From positions 1-64,000 of the forward strand of contig NZ_AP017562.1 in the NCBI RefSeq assembly GCF_003967015.1: DNA of 64,000 nt, in the 5' to 3' direction. A program made the position numbers and the translations under genes. Within the stretch, counting starts at the first letter, position 1, and the number at the start of each line of letters is the position of its first letter. Of this stretch, positions 25,639 through 34,125 are shown piece by piece. The stretch comes from Pseudanabaena sp. ABRG5-3 (GTDB lineage: Bacteria; Cyanobacteriota; Cyanobacteriia; Pseudanabaenales; Pseudanabaenaceae). The notes under the pieces are model-generated. The model was given only the letters and a program-made list of their open reading frames with translations. It was not told where the DNA came from and searched no databases.

Positions 25639-26679
25639 TTAATGATCAGGCAGCATATAGAGAAAGTTTCGATCGCCTTGATATCCTGACAAATCCGCAA
25701 GTTTTTCGAGCTTTTGCTCACCTTGATAAAACTTGCCATTAATATCCCATGAAGGCACTGTTTGAATTTTGGCTGCTTCACAGAGTTGAGGCTGAGCATT
25801 CTTGCCATCGGCTAAGCATTCAATCCAGTTCAACTCAGCTAAAGCTTCTTTACCAAAAAGTTGCTTTTGTTTGTAGCAATGAGGACAGGTGTAGAGAACA
25901 TACATCTTTGCACCTGTTTGCTTGAGATGCTTAGCTAGAGAAATTTCGGCAGCACCTGAAGTTGTCGTAACTTCCCAGCCTATTCCCTTTTTAGGTCTTG
26001 TTGTCGGTGTTTGGACAATTTGTTTACCTGTAGTAGCATCAACGGGTAGAGTCGCGCTAGCGATCGGTTTATTCACACTTCCATAAATAGCCAGAGTTCC
26101 CACAATTGTAAGCATGGCAATGATCGCACCTGTAAAGAATAATTTGCCGATGTCTTCCCATTTGCGACCGATGATAGAGAACACAAATAAACTAGTAGAT
26201 AGCAATGCAGAAGCGATGCAGTAAATGCAAGCAGCCTGAATTACCGTCACCAACAAATAAATTAAGTAGCCACTAAATATCATCATCGCAGTACCACCCA
26301 TAAAGAGTAGTAATCCTGTCCAGTGATCTAGCTTAGTACGCAGTTCTTTTTGTTCTTGCTTAACCAATAAGGGCGCGATCGCAAAAACAGTCATACTGGC
26401 ATATCCCAAACAGCCAAATAGAGATAACGGTAAGCCAAAAAGTTTGGCATAGGGAGACGTAAGCACAACATCACAAGCATTCGTTGGACAAGCTACTGAA
26501 GATTGGGAAAAACTGACAAAGGTTAGATATGCCGTAATAACCAAGCCCAATGTAGAAATACTAGCCATGATCGGACGTTGATATCGCTGTAACCAACTAT
26601 GAGATCGCGCTTGATTGCGAAGTTCTTTGACTTTTTGAGCAGTGGATGAGATTGAATCTTCAGGAATATTTTCGCTCAT
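25639..26679 (-). CDS. VKOR-thioredoxin fusion (disulphide-bond-forming membrane protein)
   Basis: The 346-residue protein has a vitamin-K-epoxide-reductase domain of five helices. It carries the loop cysteines ACPTNACDVV, the conserved LPLSLFGCLGYA and the active-site CIYC (QAACIYCIASAL). A linker leads to a C-terminal thioredoxin-like domain with CPHC in YVLYTCPHCYKQK and a cis-proline loop VPSWDINGK. Cyanobacteria use this fusion to make disulphides in lumenal and periplasmic proteins, passing electrons to quinone. It is full length. It may support folding of the cysteine-containing metal proteins nearby, but that link is inference. Confidence 0.93.
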   Translation of the reverse strand: MSENIPEDSISSTAQKVKELRNQARSHSWLQRYQRPIMASISTLGLVITAYLTFVSFSQSSVACPTNACDVVLTSPYAKLFGLPLSLFGCLGYASMTVFAIAPLLVKQEQKELRTKLDHWTGLLLFMGGTAMMIFSGYLIYLLVTVIQAACIYCIASALLSTSLFVFSIIGRKWEDIGKLFFTGAIIAMLTIVGTLAIYGSVNKPIASATLPVDATTGKQIVQTPTTRPKKGIGWEVTTTSGAAEISLAKHLKQTGAKMYVLYTCPHCYKQKQLFGKEALAELNWIECLADGKNAQPQLCEAAKIQTVPSWDINGKFYQGEQKLEKLADLSGYQGDRNFLYMLPDH

Positions 26680-26701
26680 AATTTTTTCAATATTTAAAGA
26701 T

Positions 26702-26732
26702 TATTTCAAAACCCTAGTCGCATTAGTGATCG
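26702..26732 (-). repeat. Remnant of the ziaA 3' end, direct repeat flanking the methyltransferase gene
   Basis: The 31 bases match 27510-27540, the 3' end of the zinc ATPase gene, with two differences. They lie on the far side of the methyltransferase gene. The methyltransferase is therefore bracketed by copies of the same sequence. Confidence 0.85.
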
Positions 26733-26830
26733 TCAGATTAACGACTTAACGACTAAAACTAAACGTGATCTATAGTGAAGCATGAGTGCAGGGAATCGAA
26801 TTCGTGTACATAGATAATTTTCGATACCTT

Positions 26831-27445
26831 TTAACATTTGCGAAAGTAGCAATATATAAACTTTTGCTCTATTCCAAATGGCGTTTTGTGGGATTCATTG
26901 GTGGTATGCACTAAATCAAAGTTATTCCCAAACTCGTTATGCAAGCTATCAGAATTGTAACGAACGATTTCTAATCCGCTACAACGCGATGGCCCATCAA
27001 TAGCGAAAGTAGCAATAACAACATGACCACCAGTTTTAACTGAAGACATGACAGTTTTTACATATTGCTGACGGTCGGCAGCGTTGGTGAGAAAGTGGAA
27101 AACAGCACGATCATGCCAGACATCATAAAAATTATGCGGCAGTTGAACTTGAGTAATGTCGGCTACTAGCCAATTAATAACTTCTGATTGAGAGCCAATT
27201 CGTTCTCGTGCTAACTGAAGGGCTACTGATGAAATGTCTAGAACTGTGATGTTATGATAATTCCTAGCCAATAAGTTATCCGCTAAAGTGGAAGCCCCAC
27301 CACCAATATCGATAATTTGACCTGATTTATCAACATTGGAGGGCTCGATAAACTGCAACGAAACTTCAGGATGTTCCTGAAACCAGCTTACCTCTGTAGA
27401 ATCTTTTGTTTCGTAAACGTTTTCCCAGTGAGTTTTAGTTTCCAT
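26831..27445 (-). CDS. Class I SAM-dependent methyltransferase
   Basis: The 204-residue protein has a seven-strand methyltransferase core. The SAM-binding loop is IIDIGGGASTLADNLL (residues 44-59), the acidic end of strand 2 is ITVLDIS, and a later WLVADITQV supplies the adenine-binding acid. The N-terminus HWENVYETKDSTEVSWFQEHP is typical of a small family of uncharacterised methyltransferases. The substrate is unknown; small-molecule or metalloid thiol methylation are possibilities given the surroundings. It lies downstream of ziaA on the same strand, flanked by 31-base direct repeats derived from ziaA. Confidence 0.85.
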   Translation of the reverse strand: METKTHWENVYETKDSTEVSWFQEHPEVSLQFIEPSNVDKSGQIIDIGGGASTLADNLLARNYHNITVLDISSVALQLARERIGSQSEVINWLVADITQVQLPHNFYDVWHDRAVFHFLTNAADRQQYVKTVMSSVKTGGHVVIATFAIDGPSRCSGLEIVRYNSDSLHNEFGNNFDLVHTTNESHKTPFGIEQKFIYCYFRKC

Positions 27446-27508
27446 GTTTTTATATGTAGCTAGGGTGAATAAGTTTGCTATTCTAGGCTTCGCATGGTTA
27501 CTTGAAAT

Positions 27509-29467
27509 CTATTTCAAAACTCTAGTCGCATTAGCGATCGCGGCTAAAGCCACACCAACATCCGCAAAAACTGCTTCCCACATAGTTGCCACGCCGAAAG
27601 CTCCAAGCACGAGGAATACGGCTTTGATACTCAATGCGAAGATGATATTTTGCCAGACAATACTGTGGGTTTTACGCGCAATTTGAATTGCTTCGGCAAT
27701 CTTGCTAGGAGAATCATTCATAATCACCACATCTGCCGTTTCGATCGCGGCATCGGAACCCAAACCACCCATCGCCATACCAACATCCGCTCTGGCTAGT
27801 ACTGGCGCATCATTGATGCCATCACCAACATAGATGATTTTTTCGTTTTTGCCTGATTTACTGAGAATCTCCTCGAAAGCCTTGACTTTACCTTCTGGCA
27901 ACAATTCTGCTACATAGGAATCGAGTCCTAATCTGCCAGCGATATCAGCAGCGACACCATCGTTATCACCAGAGAGCATAATCACTCGCTTGATGCCAAT
28001 CTGGTGCAAAGCTTGAATTGCTTTTACTGCATCATCTTTAATTTCATCAGCAGCGATGATGTAACCTGCGTATTTCGTATCTATGGCAAGATGAACTACA
28101 CTGCCAGAGACTTGACAAGTATCATGAACAATATTTTCTCGATGGAGCAGGCGATCATTACCTGCAATCACAAGGCGATCTCCAACCATCGCCCGAATGC
28201 CATGCCCTGCAATTTCTTCATAATCAGTAACTTTGGTTAAATCCAGTTCTCCTTTATATGCTTCTTTAATCGATTGCGCGATCGGATGTGTAGACTGCGC
28301 TTCGATATGAGCAGCAATAGATAATAATTCATCTTGGCTAAATCCATTCGCAGTTACAATCTGCGTGACGAGAAAGGTTCCCTTCGTCAAAGTTCCTGTT
28401 TTATCGGAAACAACCGTTTTCACATCGTTCAATACATCTAAGAATGTCGAACCTTTAATTAAAATGCCTTTCTTTGCCGCCCCACCAATGCCGCCAAAGT
28501 AGCCTAGAGGAATACTAATCACCAGACCACAAGGACAAGAAATCACCAAAATTACTAAGGCGCGATATACCCATTCAGCCGAAGTTGCGTTGGGAATAAC
28601 TAGGGGTGGAATAATGGCGATCGCCAAAGAAACAAACACTACAATTGGTGTATAGATCTTCGCGAACTTGGTAATTAATTTCTCAGTTTCTGCCTTTTTG
28701 CTACTAGCATTTTCTACTAGGTCAAGAATTTTAGCGATCGAAGATTCTCCAAATAATTTGGTGACTTGAATGTCCAAAATCCCAGTTTTATTGATCGTTC
28801 CTGCAAGGGAAACATCACCTACTTTGACAGAACGCGGCACAGATTCACCTGTGAGAGCAGAAGTATCGATTTGAGAAGTTCCGTCAATTATAGTGCCATC
28901 AAGGGGAATCTTTTCTCCTGCGGTCACCGTAATCACGTCGCCGATCTTGACTTTGTTAGGAGAAGTCTTGGTAATCACACCATTCACTTTCAGATTGGCA
29001 TAGTCGGGACGGACTTCTAAAACGGCTTTAATTGATCGCCTTGAATTGCCGACAGCATAGTCTTGAAACAGTTCTCCCACCTTAAAAAACAGCATCACGC
29101 CGACAGCTTCAGGTAATTGATGAATAGCGATTGCCCCTAATGTGGCAATGGTCATCAAGAAATTCTCATCAAAAAATCTGCCTTTGAGAATATTCTTGCC
29201 CGCGATCGTCAGCACATTCCAACCACTTAATAAATATGCAGGAATCAGAACCAAATACTCGGCAAAAGCATAAGGAGTATTATGCAGAGGTTCGTTGTAA
29301 ATAGAACCCAACAACAACAGGGCAGTCACCACAACCACTGGAATTACTTCCTTTTTAAGATCGAACTCACTAGACCCATGACTATGATCGTGGTCGTCAT
29401 CATCATGGACATGATCGTGATTCTTGTGATTTTTCGGCTCATCTTCACCGCAACAACTACTTGACAT
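27509..29467 (-). CDS. ziaA: Zinc/cadmium-exporting P1B-2-type ATPase ZiaA
   Basis: The ATG at 29467 was chosen over an upstream TTG because it leaves the operator outside the gene. The 652-residue pump has the transmembrane motif CPCGLVISIPLGYFGG, phosphorylation site SDKTGTLTKG, STHPIAQSI and [12 protein letters not shown] final-helix aspartate in FADVGVALAAIANATR is typical of Zn/Cd/Pb pumps. The N-terminus lacks the usual HMA domain. It has instead a CC pair (SSSCCGEDEPK) and a His/Asp cluster (HDHVHDDDDHDHSHG), so metal capture is probably by this short tail. It follows the ziaR repressor gene on the same strand. It should export Zn(II) and perhaps Cd(II). Confidence 0.9.
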   Translation of the reverse strand: MSSSCCGEDEPKNHKNHDHVHDDDDHDHSHGSSEFDLKKEVIPVVVVTALLLLGSIYNEPLHNTPYAFAEYLVLIPAYLLSGWNVLTIAGKNILKGRFFDENFLMTIATLGAIAIHQLPEAVGVMLFFKVGELFQDYAVGNSRRSIKAVLEVRPDYANLKVNGVITKTSPNKVKIGDVITVTAGEKIPLDGTIIDGTSQIDTSALTGESVPRSVKVGDVSLAGTINKTGILDIQVTKLFGESSIAKILDLVENASSKKAETEKLITKFAKIYTPIVVFVSLAIAIIPPLVIPNATSAEWVYRALVILVISCPCGLVISIPLGYFGGIGGAAKKGILIKGSTFLDVLNDVKTVVSDKTGTLTKGTFLVTQIVTANGFSQDELLSIAAHIEAQSTHPIAQSIKEAYKGELDLTKVTDYEEIAGHGIRAMVGDRLVIAGNDRLLHRENIVHDTCQVSGSVVHLAIDTKYAGYIIAADEIKDDAVKAIQALHQIGIKRVIMLSGDNDGVAADIAGRLGLDSYVAELLPEGKVKAFEEILSKSGKNEKIIYVGDGINDAPVLARADVGMAMGGLGSDAAIETADVVIMNDSPSKIAEAIQIARKTHSIVWQNIIFALSIKAVFLVLGAFGVATMWEAVFADVGVALAAIANATRVLK

Positions 29468-29484
29468 ACTAAACCCTGAATATC

Positions 29485-29498
29485 TGAACAACTATTCA
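29485..29498 (-). promoter_or_regulatory. SmtB/ZiaR-type operator before ziaA
   Basis: TGAACA-AC-TATTCA forms the imperfect inverted repeat of the classic 12-2-12 SmtB/ZiaR site and is flanked by ATATC. It lies 18 bases before the ziaA start and 18 bases after the ziaR stop. ZiaR bound here would block ziaA transcription until zinc releases it. Confidence 0.75.
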
Positions 29499-29515
29499 AT
29501 AGATTAGCAGAAAAA

Positions 29516-29920
29516 CTAACTAGTTTGTGGATAGACTTCTTTCAAATGATTGGCAACTTCTCGGTAAAGATTGACAATATGCTCATCTGCAAGGCTGTAG
29601 TAAACATTACGCCCTTCTTTACGGTACGTGACCAATCTCGCTGATCGCAAAATTCGCAGTTGATGGGACACCGCAGAATCACTCATTTTCATCGCTACAG
29701 CCAAATCACAAACACATAATTCTTGTCCTGCCAGAGCAGATATGAGCCGCAGTCGATGAGGGTCGGACAGCACCGCAAAAAAATCTGCCATCTGTTGTGC
29801 TTGTTTGGGCGAGAATATCTCAGACTGACAAGCAACCACCTTATCTAGATGCACCAGATGAATCTCACAGTTTGGTGCATCATCAGTTTTTATAGGCTGT
29901 GTTTTCGACTTGGCTGGCAT
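29516..29920 (-). CDS. ziaR: ArsR/SmtB-family zinc-responsive repressor ZiaR
   Basis: The 134-residue winged-helix repressor has metal-site residues at both known places. ELCVCDLA lies in the alpha-3 region, and DEHIVNLYREVANHLKE supplies the alpha-5 Asp/His and His/Glu ligands. The recognition helix is MSDSAVSHQLRILRSARLV. Extra cysteines in the N-terminal arm (Cys18, Cys31) resemble ZiaR of Synechocystis. It should dimerise, bind the inverted repeat before ziaA and leave it when Zn(II) binds. In Synechocystis the gene is divergent from ziaA; here the two are tandem, regulator first. Confidence 0.9.
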   Translation of the reverse strand: MPAKSKTQPIKTDDAPNCEIHLVHLDKVVACQSEIFSPKQAQQMADFFAVLSDPHRLRLISALAGQELCVCDLAVAMKMSDSAVSHQLRILRSARLVTYRKEGRNVYYSLADEHIVNLYREVANHLKEVYPQTS

Positions 29921-29932
29921 GGCAATAAAAAT

Positions 29933-29947
29933 TGATAATCATTTTCA
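29933..29947 (-). promoter_or_regulatory. Fur/Zur-box-like palindrome before ziaR
   Basis: TGATAATCATTTTCA differs at one position from the palindrome TGATAAT-N-ATTATCA, which I recall as the cyanobacterial Zur box. It lies 12 bases upstream of the ziaR start. A Fur-family repressor could bind here; it could also be chance in AT-rich DNA. Confidence 0.4.
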
Positions 29948-30001
29948 ACTTTAATCTTACCAGAGCCTTATTTTTACTTTGAACCTTATTTAGTCTTTAA
30001 G

Positions 30002-31486
30002 CTATGCTTCCATATCCACAATCCCCATCATGCCAAGATCTTCATGATCAAGTACATGACAGTGATATACAGTTTTCCCCGCAAAATCGCGGAACGGAAT
30101 CCGAATCCGTACTGTTTCCTTGCCACCAACTCGTAGCGTATCTTTCCATGATCGGTAGGGATCTGGCTTGCCATTGCGATCAATGACTTGGAAAGGATTT
30201 ATGTGTAAATGAAACGAGTGTTCCATACCATCAGGATCTACGTTTGCAATCTCCCAATCTTCAGTAGTCCCTAATTTGACGGCAGTATCCACTCGATTCA
30301 TATCAAAGGTTTTGCCATTAAGTAGAAATGTCATTTGCATCCCCATTCCTGTTCCCATTGCCATTGACATTTCGATACGGCGAGTTTTGACTGGTTGAGG
30401 TAATATTTCAACAGGAATAAGTTTTTGTGGTAATGGAAGTGGATTTGCCAACGAGTCTTTATAAGCGATTGTAGCAATAACTTGGGTTGTGCTAGATCCA
30501 GTTACAGGATTACCCATCATCATGCCACCATTATTCATGCCACCCATCATCGCAAATCCGCCTCGATCGTAAGGTAAATTTAGCAATCGATATTGTTCGG
30601 GAGTGCGATCGCCTCGAACTAATACTTCTGCGCGTTCGCCAGGGGATAACAGTAGTTCTTTTAGCTCGACAGGTTCGGCGATCGCACCACCGTCAGTAGC
30701 AATCAAGTAAAACGGATGATCTTCGAGACTGAGACGATAAAAACGGGATGTTGAAGCATTGATCATCCGAAAGCGCAACAAACCGCCAGAGGCTAAAGAA
30801 AATGTGGGATTTACTTGTCCATTAACGGTAAGAATTGCTCCTTCCCGTCCGCGCATAACATCCATATGATTGGGAACAGGAATTTTGCCATTCGCATCAA
30901 GGGCAAAATCTTTCAAAAACAAAAACTCTTCTTTAGCAGCTCGAATTTCAGGAATTTCATCCAATGCACCACGCACAATAAAGATGCCTCCTAAGCCACC
31001 AAAGACTTGTTCTGCAACCATTTCATGGATATGGGGATGATAGAAAAATGTTCCCGCAGGATGATTTTTCGGTAGGGTAAATTCATAGGTTTCAGTTTCA
31101 CCAGAGGGAACTGCAAGAAAAGCATTGTCAGCTTTTCCTGTGGGCGGAATGTGTAACCCGTGATAATGAAGGTTTGAGGTTTGAGATAACTTGTTAGTAA
31201 AACGGATGCGAACAGAGTCCCCAGCTTTTGCTTCTAATCTTGGTCCTGGAATTTGTCCGTTATAGGTCAATAAGCTGCCCTGTTGTTGCCCCAATTCGAT
31301 GAGACTGGGTCGTGCTTCTAAAGCCACATCTAATAAACCGTCGGAATTAGTTGTAAATACTTCAGCACCATTAGTTTTTTGAGGCAGTGACATTGAGGTA
31401 CTAGCCAAATTGCATTGGGTTAAGAGTACAGATCCAGTAGCACCAGCACTAAGGGAGAGAAACCGACGGCGATTGATGAAATTCAT
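30002..31486 (-). CDS. CueO/laccase-like three-domain multicopper oxidase
   Basis: The 494-residue protein begins with a twin-arginine signal (NRRRFLSLSAGATGS). Copper motifs appear in order: LHYHGLHIPP, TFFYHPHIHEMVAEQ, HSFHLHINPFQV and VYHCHVLDHEDLGMMG, which supply type 1, 2 and 3 sites. A Met/Gly-rich insert (GGFAMMGGMNNGGMMM) resembles the extra Cu(I)-binding region of CueO. It is exported folded by the Tat system and probably oxidises Cu(I) to the less harmful Cu(II) in the periplasm. A TTTCAT direct repeat and a -10-like AT-rich stretch lie about 100 bases upstream, suggesting control by the local response regulators. Confidence 0.9.
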   Translation of the reverse strand: MNFINRRRFLSLSAGATGSVLLTQCNLASTSMSLPQKTNGAEVFTTNSDGLLDVALEARPSLIELGQQQGSLLTYNGQIPGPRLEAKAGDSVRIRFTNKLSQTSNLHYHGLHIPPTGKADNAFLAVPSGETETYEFTLPKNHPAGTFFYHPHIHEMVAEQVFGGLGGIFIVRGALDEIPEIRAAKEEFLFLKDFALDANGKIPVPNHMDVMRGREGAILTVNGQVNPTFSLASGGLLRFRMINASTSRFYRLSLEDHPFYLIATDGGAIAEPVELKELLLSPGERAEVLVRGDRTPEQYRLLNLPYDRGGFAMMGGMNNGGMMMGNPVTGSSTTQVIATIAYKDSLANPLPLPQKLIPVEILPQPVKTRRIEMSMAMGTGMGMQMTFLLNGKTFDMNRVDTAVKLGTTEDWEIANVDPDGMEHSFHLHINPFQVIDRNGKPDPYRSWKDTLRVGGKETVRIRIPFRDFAGKTVYHCHVLDHEDLGMMGIVDMEA

Positions 31487-31603
31487 ATATATTCAGGCTA
31501 TGAGCCATGACAAAAAGAGTTGAGAACTAATGGCATAGAGACTTGATTGAAGGGGTTAATGTATCTTTAGCCATTACCTTTATATCTAGTTTGACTTGGA
31601 GCA

Positions 31604-31620
31604 ATGAAATCAGCATGAAA
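31604..31620 (-). promoter_or_regulatory. TTTCAT-N5-TTTCAT direct repeat before the CueO-like oxidase
   Basis: On the minus strand two TTTCAT hexamers sit 11 bp apart and face the oxidase gene. An AGATATAAAGG stretch downstream on that strand could hold the -10 element. The spacing and orientation match the other sites. Confidence 0.6.
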
Positions 31621-31659
31621 TCTCGTGTTTGCTTACAAAGCTTAATAAGCTGCGTGGCG

Positions 31660-31752
31660 ATCGCTTTTTGGTTAGGAGGGCGATCGGGTACTAAAATGGT
31701 GATTTTGCGGGAGCCTTCCCGTGAGAAATCTAATACAAGCGATCGCCATTAG
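31660..31752 (+). pseudogene. 3' remnant of a second adaptor gene
   Basis: The bases encode AIAFWLGGRSGTKMVILREPS, nearly the same as the C-terminus of the adaptor at 8310-9866, followed by a stop. Nothing upstream resembles the rest of the adaptor. The 357-base gap between the oxidase and the next gene holds only this remnant, a direct repeat and a degenerate GCGATCGC-rich repeat. Confidence 0.88.
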
Positions 31753-31811
31753 AAGATAGATTTTTAATGCGATCGCCTAGAAATCGCGAATCACAGGAAT
31801 AGCGAGAGACC
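31739..31811 (+). repeat. GCGATCGC-rich repeat, left copy
   Basis: About 70 bases, containing two GCGATCGC octamers followed by AATCGCGAATCACAGGAATAG, recur in degenerate form at 34341-34411. The two copies bracket a 2.5-kb segment with two unrecognised genes and an IS. The pair suggests insertion next to the old adaptor stop codon. Confidence 0.6.
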
Positions 31812-31843
31812 AGCAAAGCTTTTAATAATTAATATAGGTCAAA

Positions 31844-32323
31844 ATGATTAATATGAAAGACTTTTTTAGAAATAGCAACTTATTAGACTGCCTTGCCCTG
31901 AGACAATTGTCCCATATCAAGGGAAATTGGGAGTTAATTTGGGATCATGAAAACGAAGAGTACGAATCAGAAGAAAATAGCTACGCAGAAGAGGTTAATC
32001 AACTTATTGAAGAATTAGGCTTGGTCGAACCGCCAGAAAAATACCATGTAAATGAAGATGGTCTTGCAGAATATGTTATAGCTAATCTCAACTGGGAAAT
32101 TAATAAGGTTAATGGTCGGTGGGTCGGTGCAGAATATGCATTAATACTGGAACAAGGTGGATTTCATGATATTGATGAAACAAATCTAATATTAGCTGCT
32201 GCTGGGAGAATTAAGGCTGCAATGGATAGGAATCAAAATCATTTTGATGATATGGAGCAATCGCATCAAAAAATGCTTGCAGATGTGATTGCAATAATCC
32301 TTTATCATCGAAAAAGTCCATAA
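31844..32323 (+). CDS. Uncharacterised acidic protein
   Basis: The 159-residue protein is not recognised. It is acidic, with clusters such as DHENEEYESEENSYAEEV, and has no signal peptide or membrane segment. A conserved-looking core reads NEDGLAEYVIANLNWEINKVNGRWVG, split here as NEDGLAEYVIANL and NWEINKVNGRW. The C-terminal half is helical. Its size and charge resemble immunity or antitoxin proteins, but that is only a resemblance. Together with the split gene that follows, it lies between two copies of a GCGATCGC-rich repeat, so it was probably acquired as a unit. Confidence 0.55.
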   Translation: MINMKDFFRNSNLLDCLALRQLSHIKGNWELIWDHENEEYESEENSYAEEVNQLIEELGLVEPPEKYHVNEDGLAEYVIANLNWEINKVNGRWVGAEYALILEQGGFHDIDETNLILAAAGRIKAAMDRNQNHFDDMEQSHQKMLADVIAIILYHRKSP

Positions 32324-32491
32324 GAGAAGTTCACCCAGCAGGAACCTTGTTATTAAAATTTTTGATTGCTTTATCTTACAAACTATGAAATATTTATCTT
32401 GTTTGGTGTTTATCGTTCCATCTGCTTAGCAATCAAGGAGAAATTAATTGAGTTATCTGGCTAAGGAAGCGTCAAATTTATACTTTGAGAT

Positions 32492-33551
32492 GGCGTTGTT
32501 GCATAAAAAGGGGATGAGAAGGTAAATTAGATAAAGATCAGGAGATGGAGTCCCAGCTAATGAAAGAGAAATATCAGGTTCGCAACTGGGCAGAGTATAA
32601 CGCAGGGCTGAAACAAAGAGGAAGTCTAACCTTTTGGATTAGCGAAGAAGTAATCGAAAGCTGGTTAAATCAAACATTAAGTGGGAAACGGGGTGCATCA
32701 AATGATTACAGTGACATAGCAATAGCGACATTTATCACAGTCAAAGCGGTATATCAACAAGCAGGGAGACAAACACAAGGATTATTAGTGTCACTATTTG
32801 CCTTGATGGGAATAGATTTGCCAGTGCCAGACCACAGCACCGTATCAAGACGGACAGCAAGTTTAATCGTGACCTTACCAGTAATCCCCAAAGAGGAAGC
32901 AGTGCATTTAGTAGTTGATTCGACAGGGATCAAAGTTTACGGCGAAGGGGAATGGAAAACACGGCAGCATGGGATTAGTAAGAGACGGACATGGCGCAAA
33001 TTACACCTTGGAGCCGATGAATCAACAGGAGAAATACTGGCTGCGGTTGTCACCACGAATGATTGCCACGATGGTGAAGTACTCGCCGATATTCTCGAAG
33101 GGATCGATGCTGAAATCGCTCAAGTTTCCGCAGATGGAGCTTACGACCATCGCCATTGTTATGACGAGATTGTTCAACATGGCGCTAAAGCTGTGATTCC
33201 TCCCCGCAAAGATGCCAAAATCTGGCAGCATGGCAATACCAATGCGCCTCACCATCCCCGTGACCAAAACCTGCGCTATATCCGTAAACATGGGCGTAAA
33301 AAATGGAAACGTGACTCAGGTTATCATCGACGTTCTTTAGCAGAAACCACGATGTTTCGTTTCAAAAAAATCTTTGGTGCTACTTTATGTTCTCGAACAT
33401 TTGACAATCAGGCGGTTGAGTTGTTCATCAAATGTGCTGCTCTTAATCGCATGATTCAACTTGCTAAACCTCTCTCCTCTCCTGTTACTCGTTAATTATC
33501 TATCCTAAGCTCCTCAATCTTCTGTCTTCTTTTTATTCACGCAACAAAGCC
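32492..33551 (+). mobile_element. IS5-family element (IS903-like), complete, 1060 bp
   Basis: The ends GGCGTTGTTGC and GCAACAAAGCC form terminal inverted repeats. Identical 9-bp sequences CTTTGAGAT flank the element at 32483-32491 and 33552-33560. The 9-bp duplication and the GGCTTTGTTGC-like end are typical of the IS903 group. The element is intact and interrupts an uncharacterised gene. Confidence 0.92.
32545..33495 (+). CDS. IS5-family (IS903-like) DDE transposase
   Basis: The 316-residue transposase starts with NWAEYNAGLKQRGSLTFWIS, typical of the IS903 group. The catalytic acids are the Asp in HLVVDSTGIKVYGEGEW, the Asp in VSADGAYDHRHCY, and the Glu in RSLAETTMFRFKK. A second ATG at 32560 is also preceded by GGAG and may be the true start. 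The gene nearly fills the element, and no frameshift or stop interrupts it, so the copy could be active. Confidence 0.93.
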   Translation: MESQLMKEKYQVRNWAEYNAGLKQRGSLTFWISEEVIESWLNQTLSGKRGASNDYSDIAIATFITVKAVYQQAGRQTQGLLVSLFALMGIDLPVPDHSTVSRRTASLIVTLPVIPKEEAVHLVVDSTGIKVYGEGEWKTRQHGISKRRTWRKLHLGADESTGEILAAVVTTNDCHDGEVLADILEGIDAEIAQVSADGAYDHRHCYDEIVQHGAKAVIPPRKDAKIWQHGNTNAPHHPRDQNLRYIRKHGRKKWKRDSGYHRRSLAETTMFRFKKIFGATLCSRTFDNQAVELFIKCAALNRMIQLAKPLSSPVTR

Positions 33552-34125
33552 CTTTGAGATATCGCGATTTCACTTTCATGCTGATAAATTAAGCTGGACT
33601 CACTACTTAGATAGAATGGTTGCGCTAACAAAAATGTGCGACCAAAATGATCCTGTATTTAAGAGAGCGAAGCAGATTCTCATTGCAGAAGAATGGAATA
33701 TCGATGATGAATGGCTCTCTGAAAATGAAGGATTTAACAAAGCTAGTACTGACGAAGGTGATGCCGATAGCAATGATGAGATCCAGCAAGGTCTTACCCG
33801 TGACAGAAACAACTATTTACAGTTTTTATCTAAAATAAAAGGACTCAACGAATGGGTGTTCCACCAGTACGATGCAGATTTTCATCCTTCCATTCCTCAC
33901 GGACACTTTAAAGGTAAAAAGCAGCCAAAGTTAGATGCATACTTAGGCTGGATATACAGAGGCTCCAAGCAGGATAATAGACTAAGTAGAGATCTGATAA
34001 TTGAACTTTGGAATGATGATGAATTTCGGCTCTTCGCGCATACAGCGATAGAGTGGTACATGGGAGAGTTCCCAAACTATAACTGGCGAATCACCAATCC
34101 TCTGATGTTGCCGAGGCGTAGATAA

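Larger units (their letters stand above)
32448..34125 (+). pseudogene. Uncharacterised gene split by an IS element
   Basis: The 5' part (32448-32491) starts at TTG, with AGGAG eight bases upstream, and encodes MSYLAKEASNLYFE. If the IS and one 9-bp target copy are removed, the frame continues through ISRFHFHADKLSWTHYLDR into the ORF that starts MVALTKMCDQ at 33616. The restored protein would have 202 residues. The part from 33616 is a 169-residue frame and might still be translated. It contains a DDEWLSENEG acidic patch, FHQYDADFHPSIPHGHF and IEWYMGEFPNYNW. No family was recognised. The HPSIPHGH text could suggest a metal or phosphate site, but this is speculative. Confidence 0.8.

Noticed and set aside
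31543-31752. 69-codon frame as a small membrane protein
   Set aside because: Only its second half has recognisable sequence, and that is a duplicate of the adaptor C-terminus; the first half overlaps the promoter region of the oxidase.
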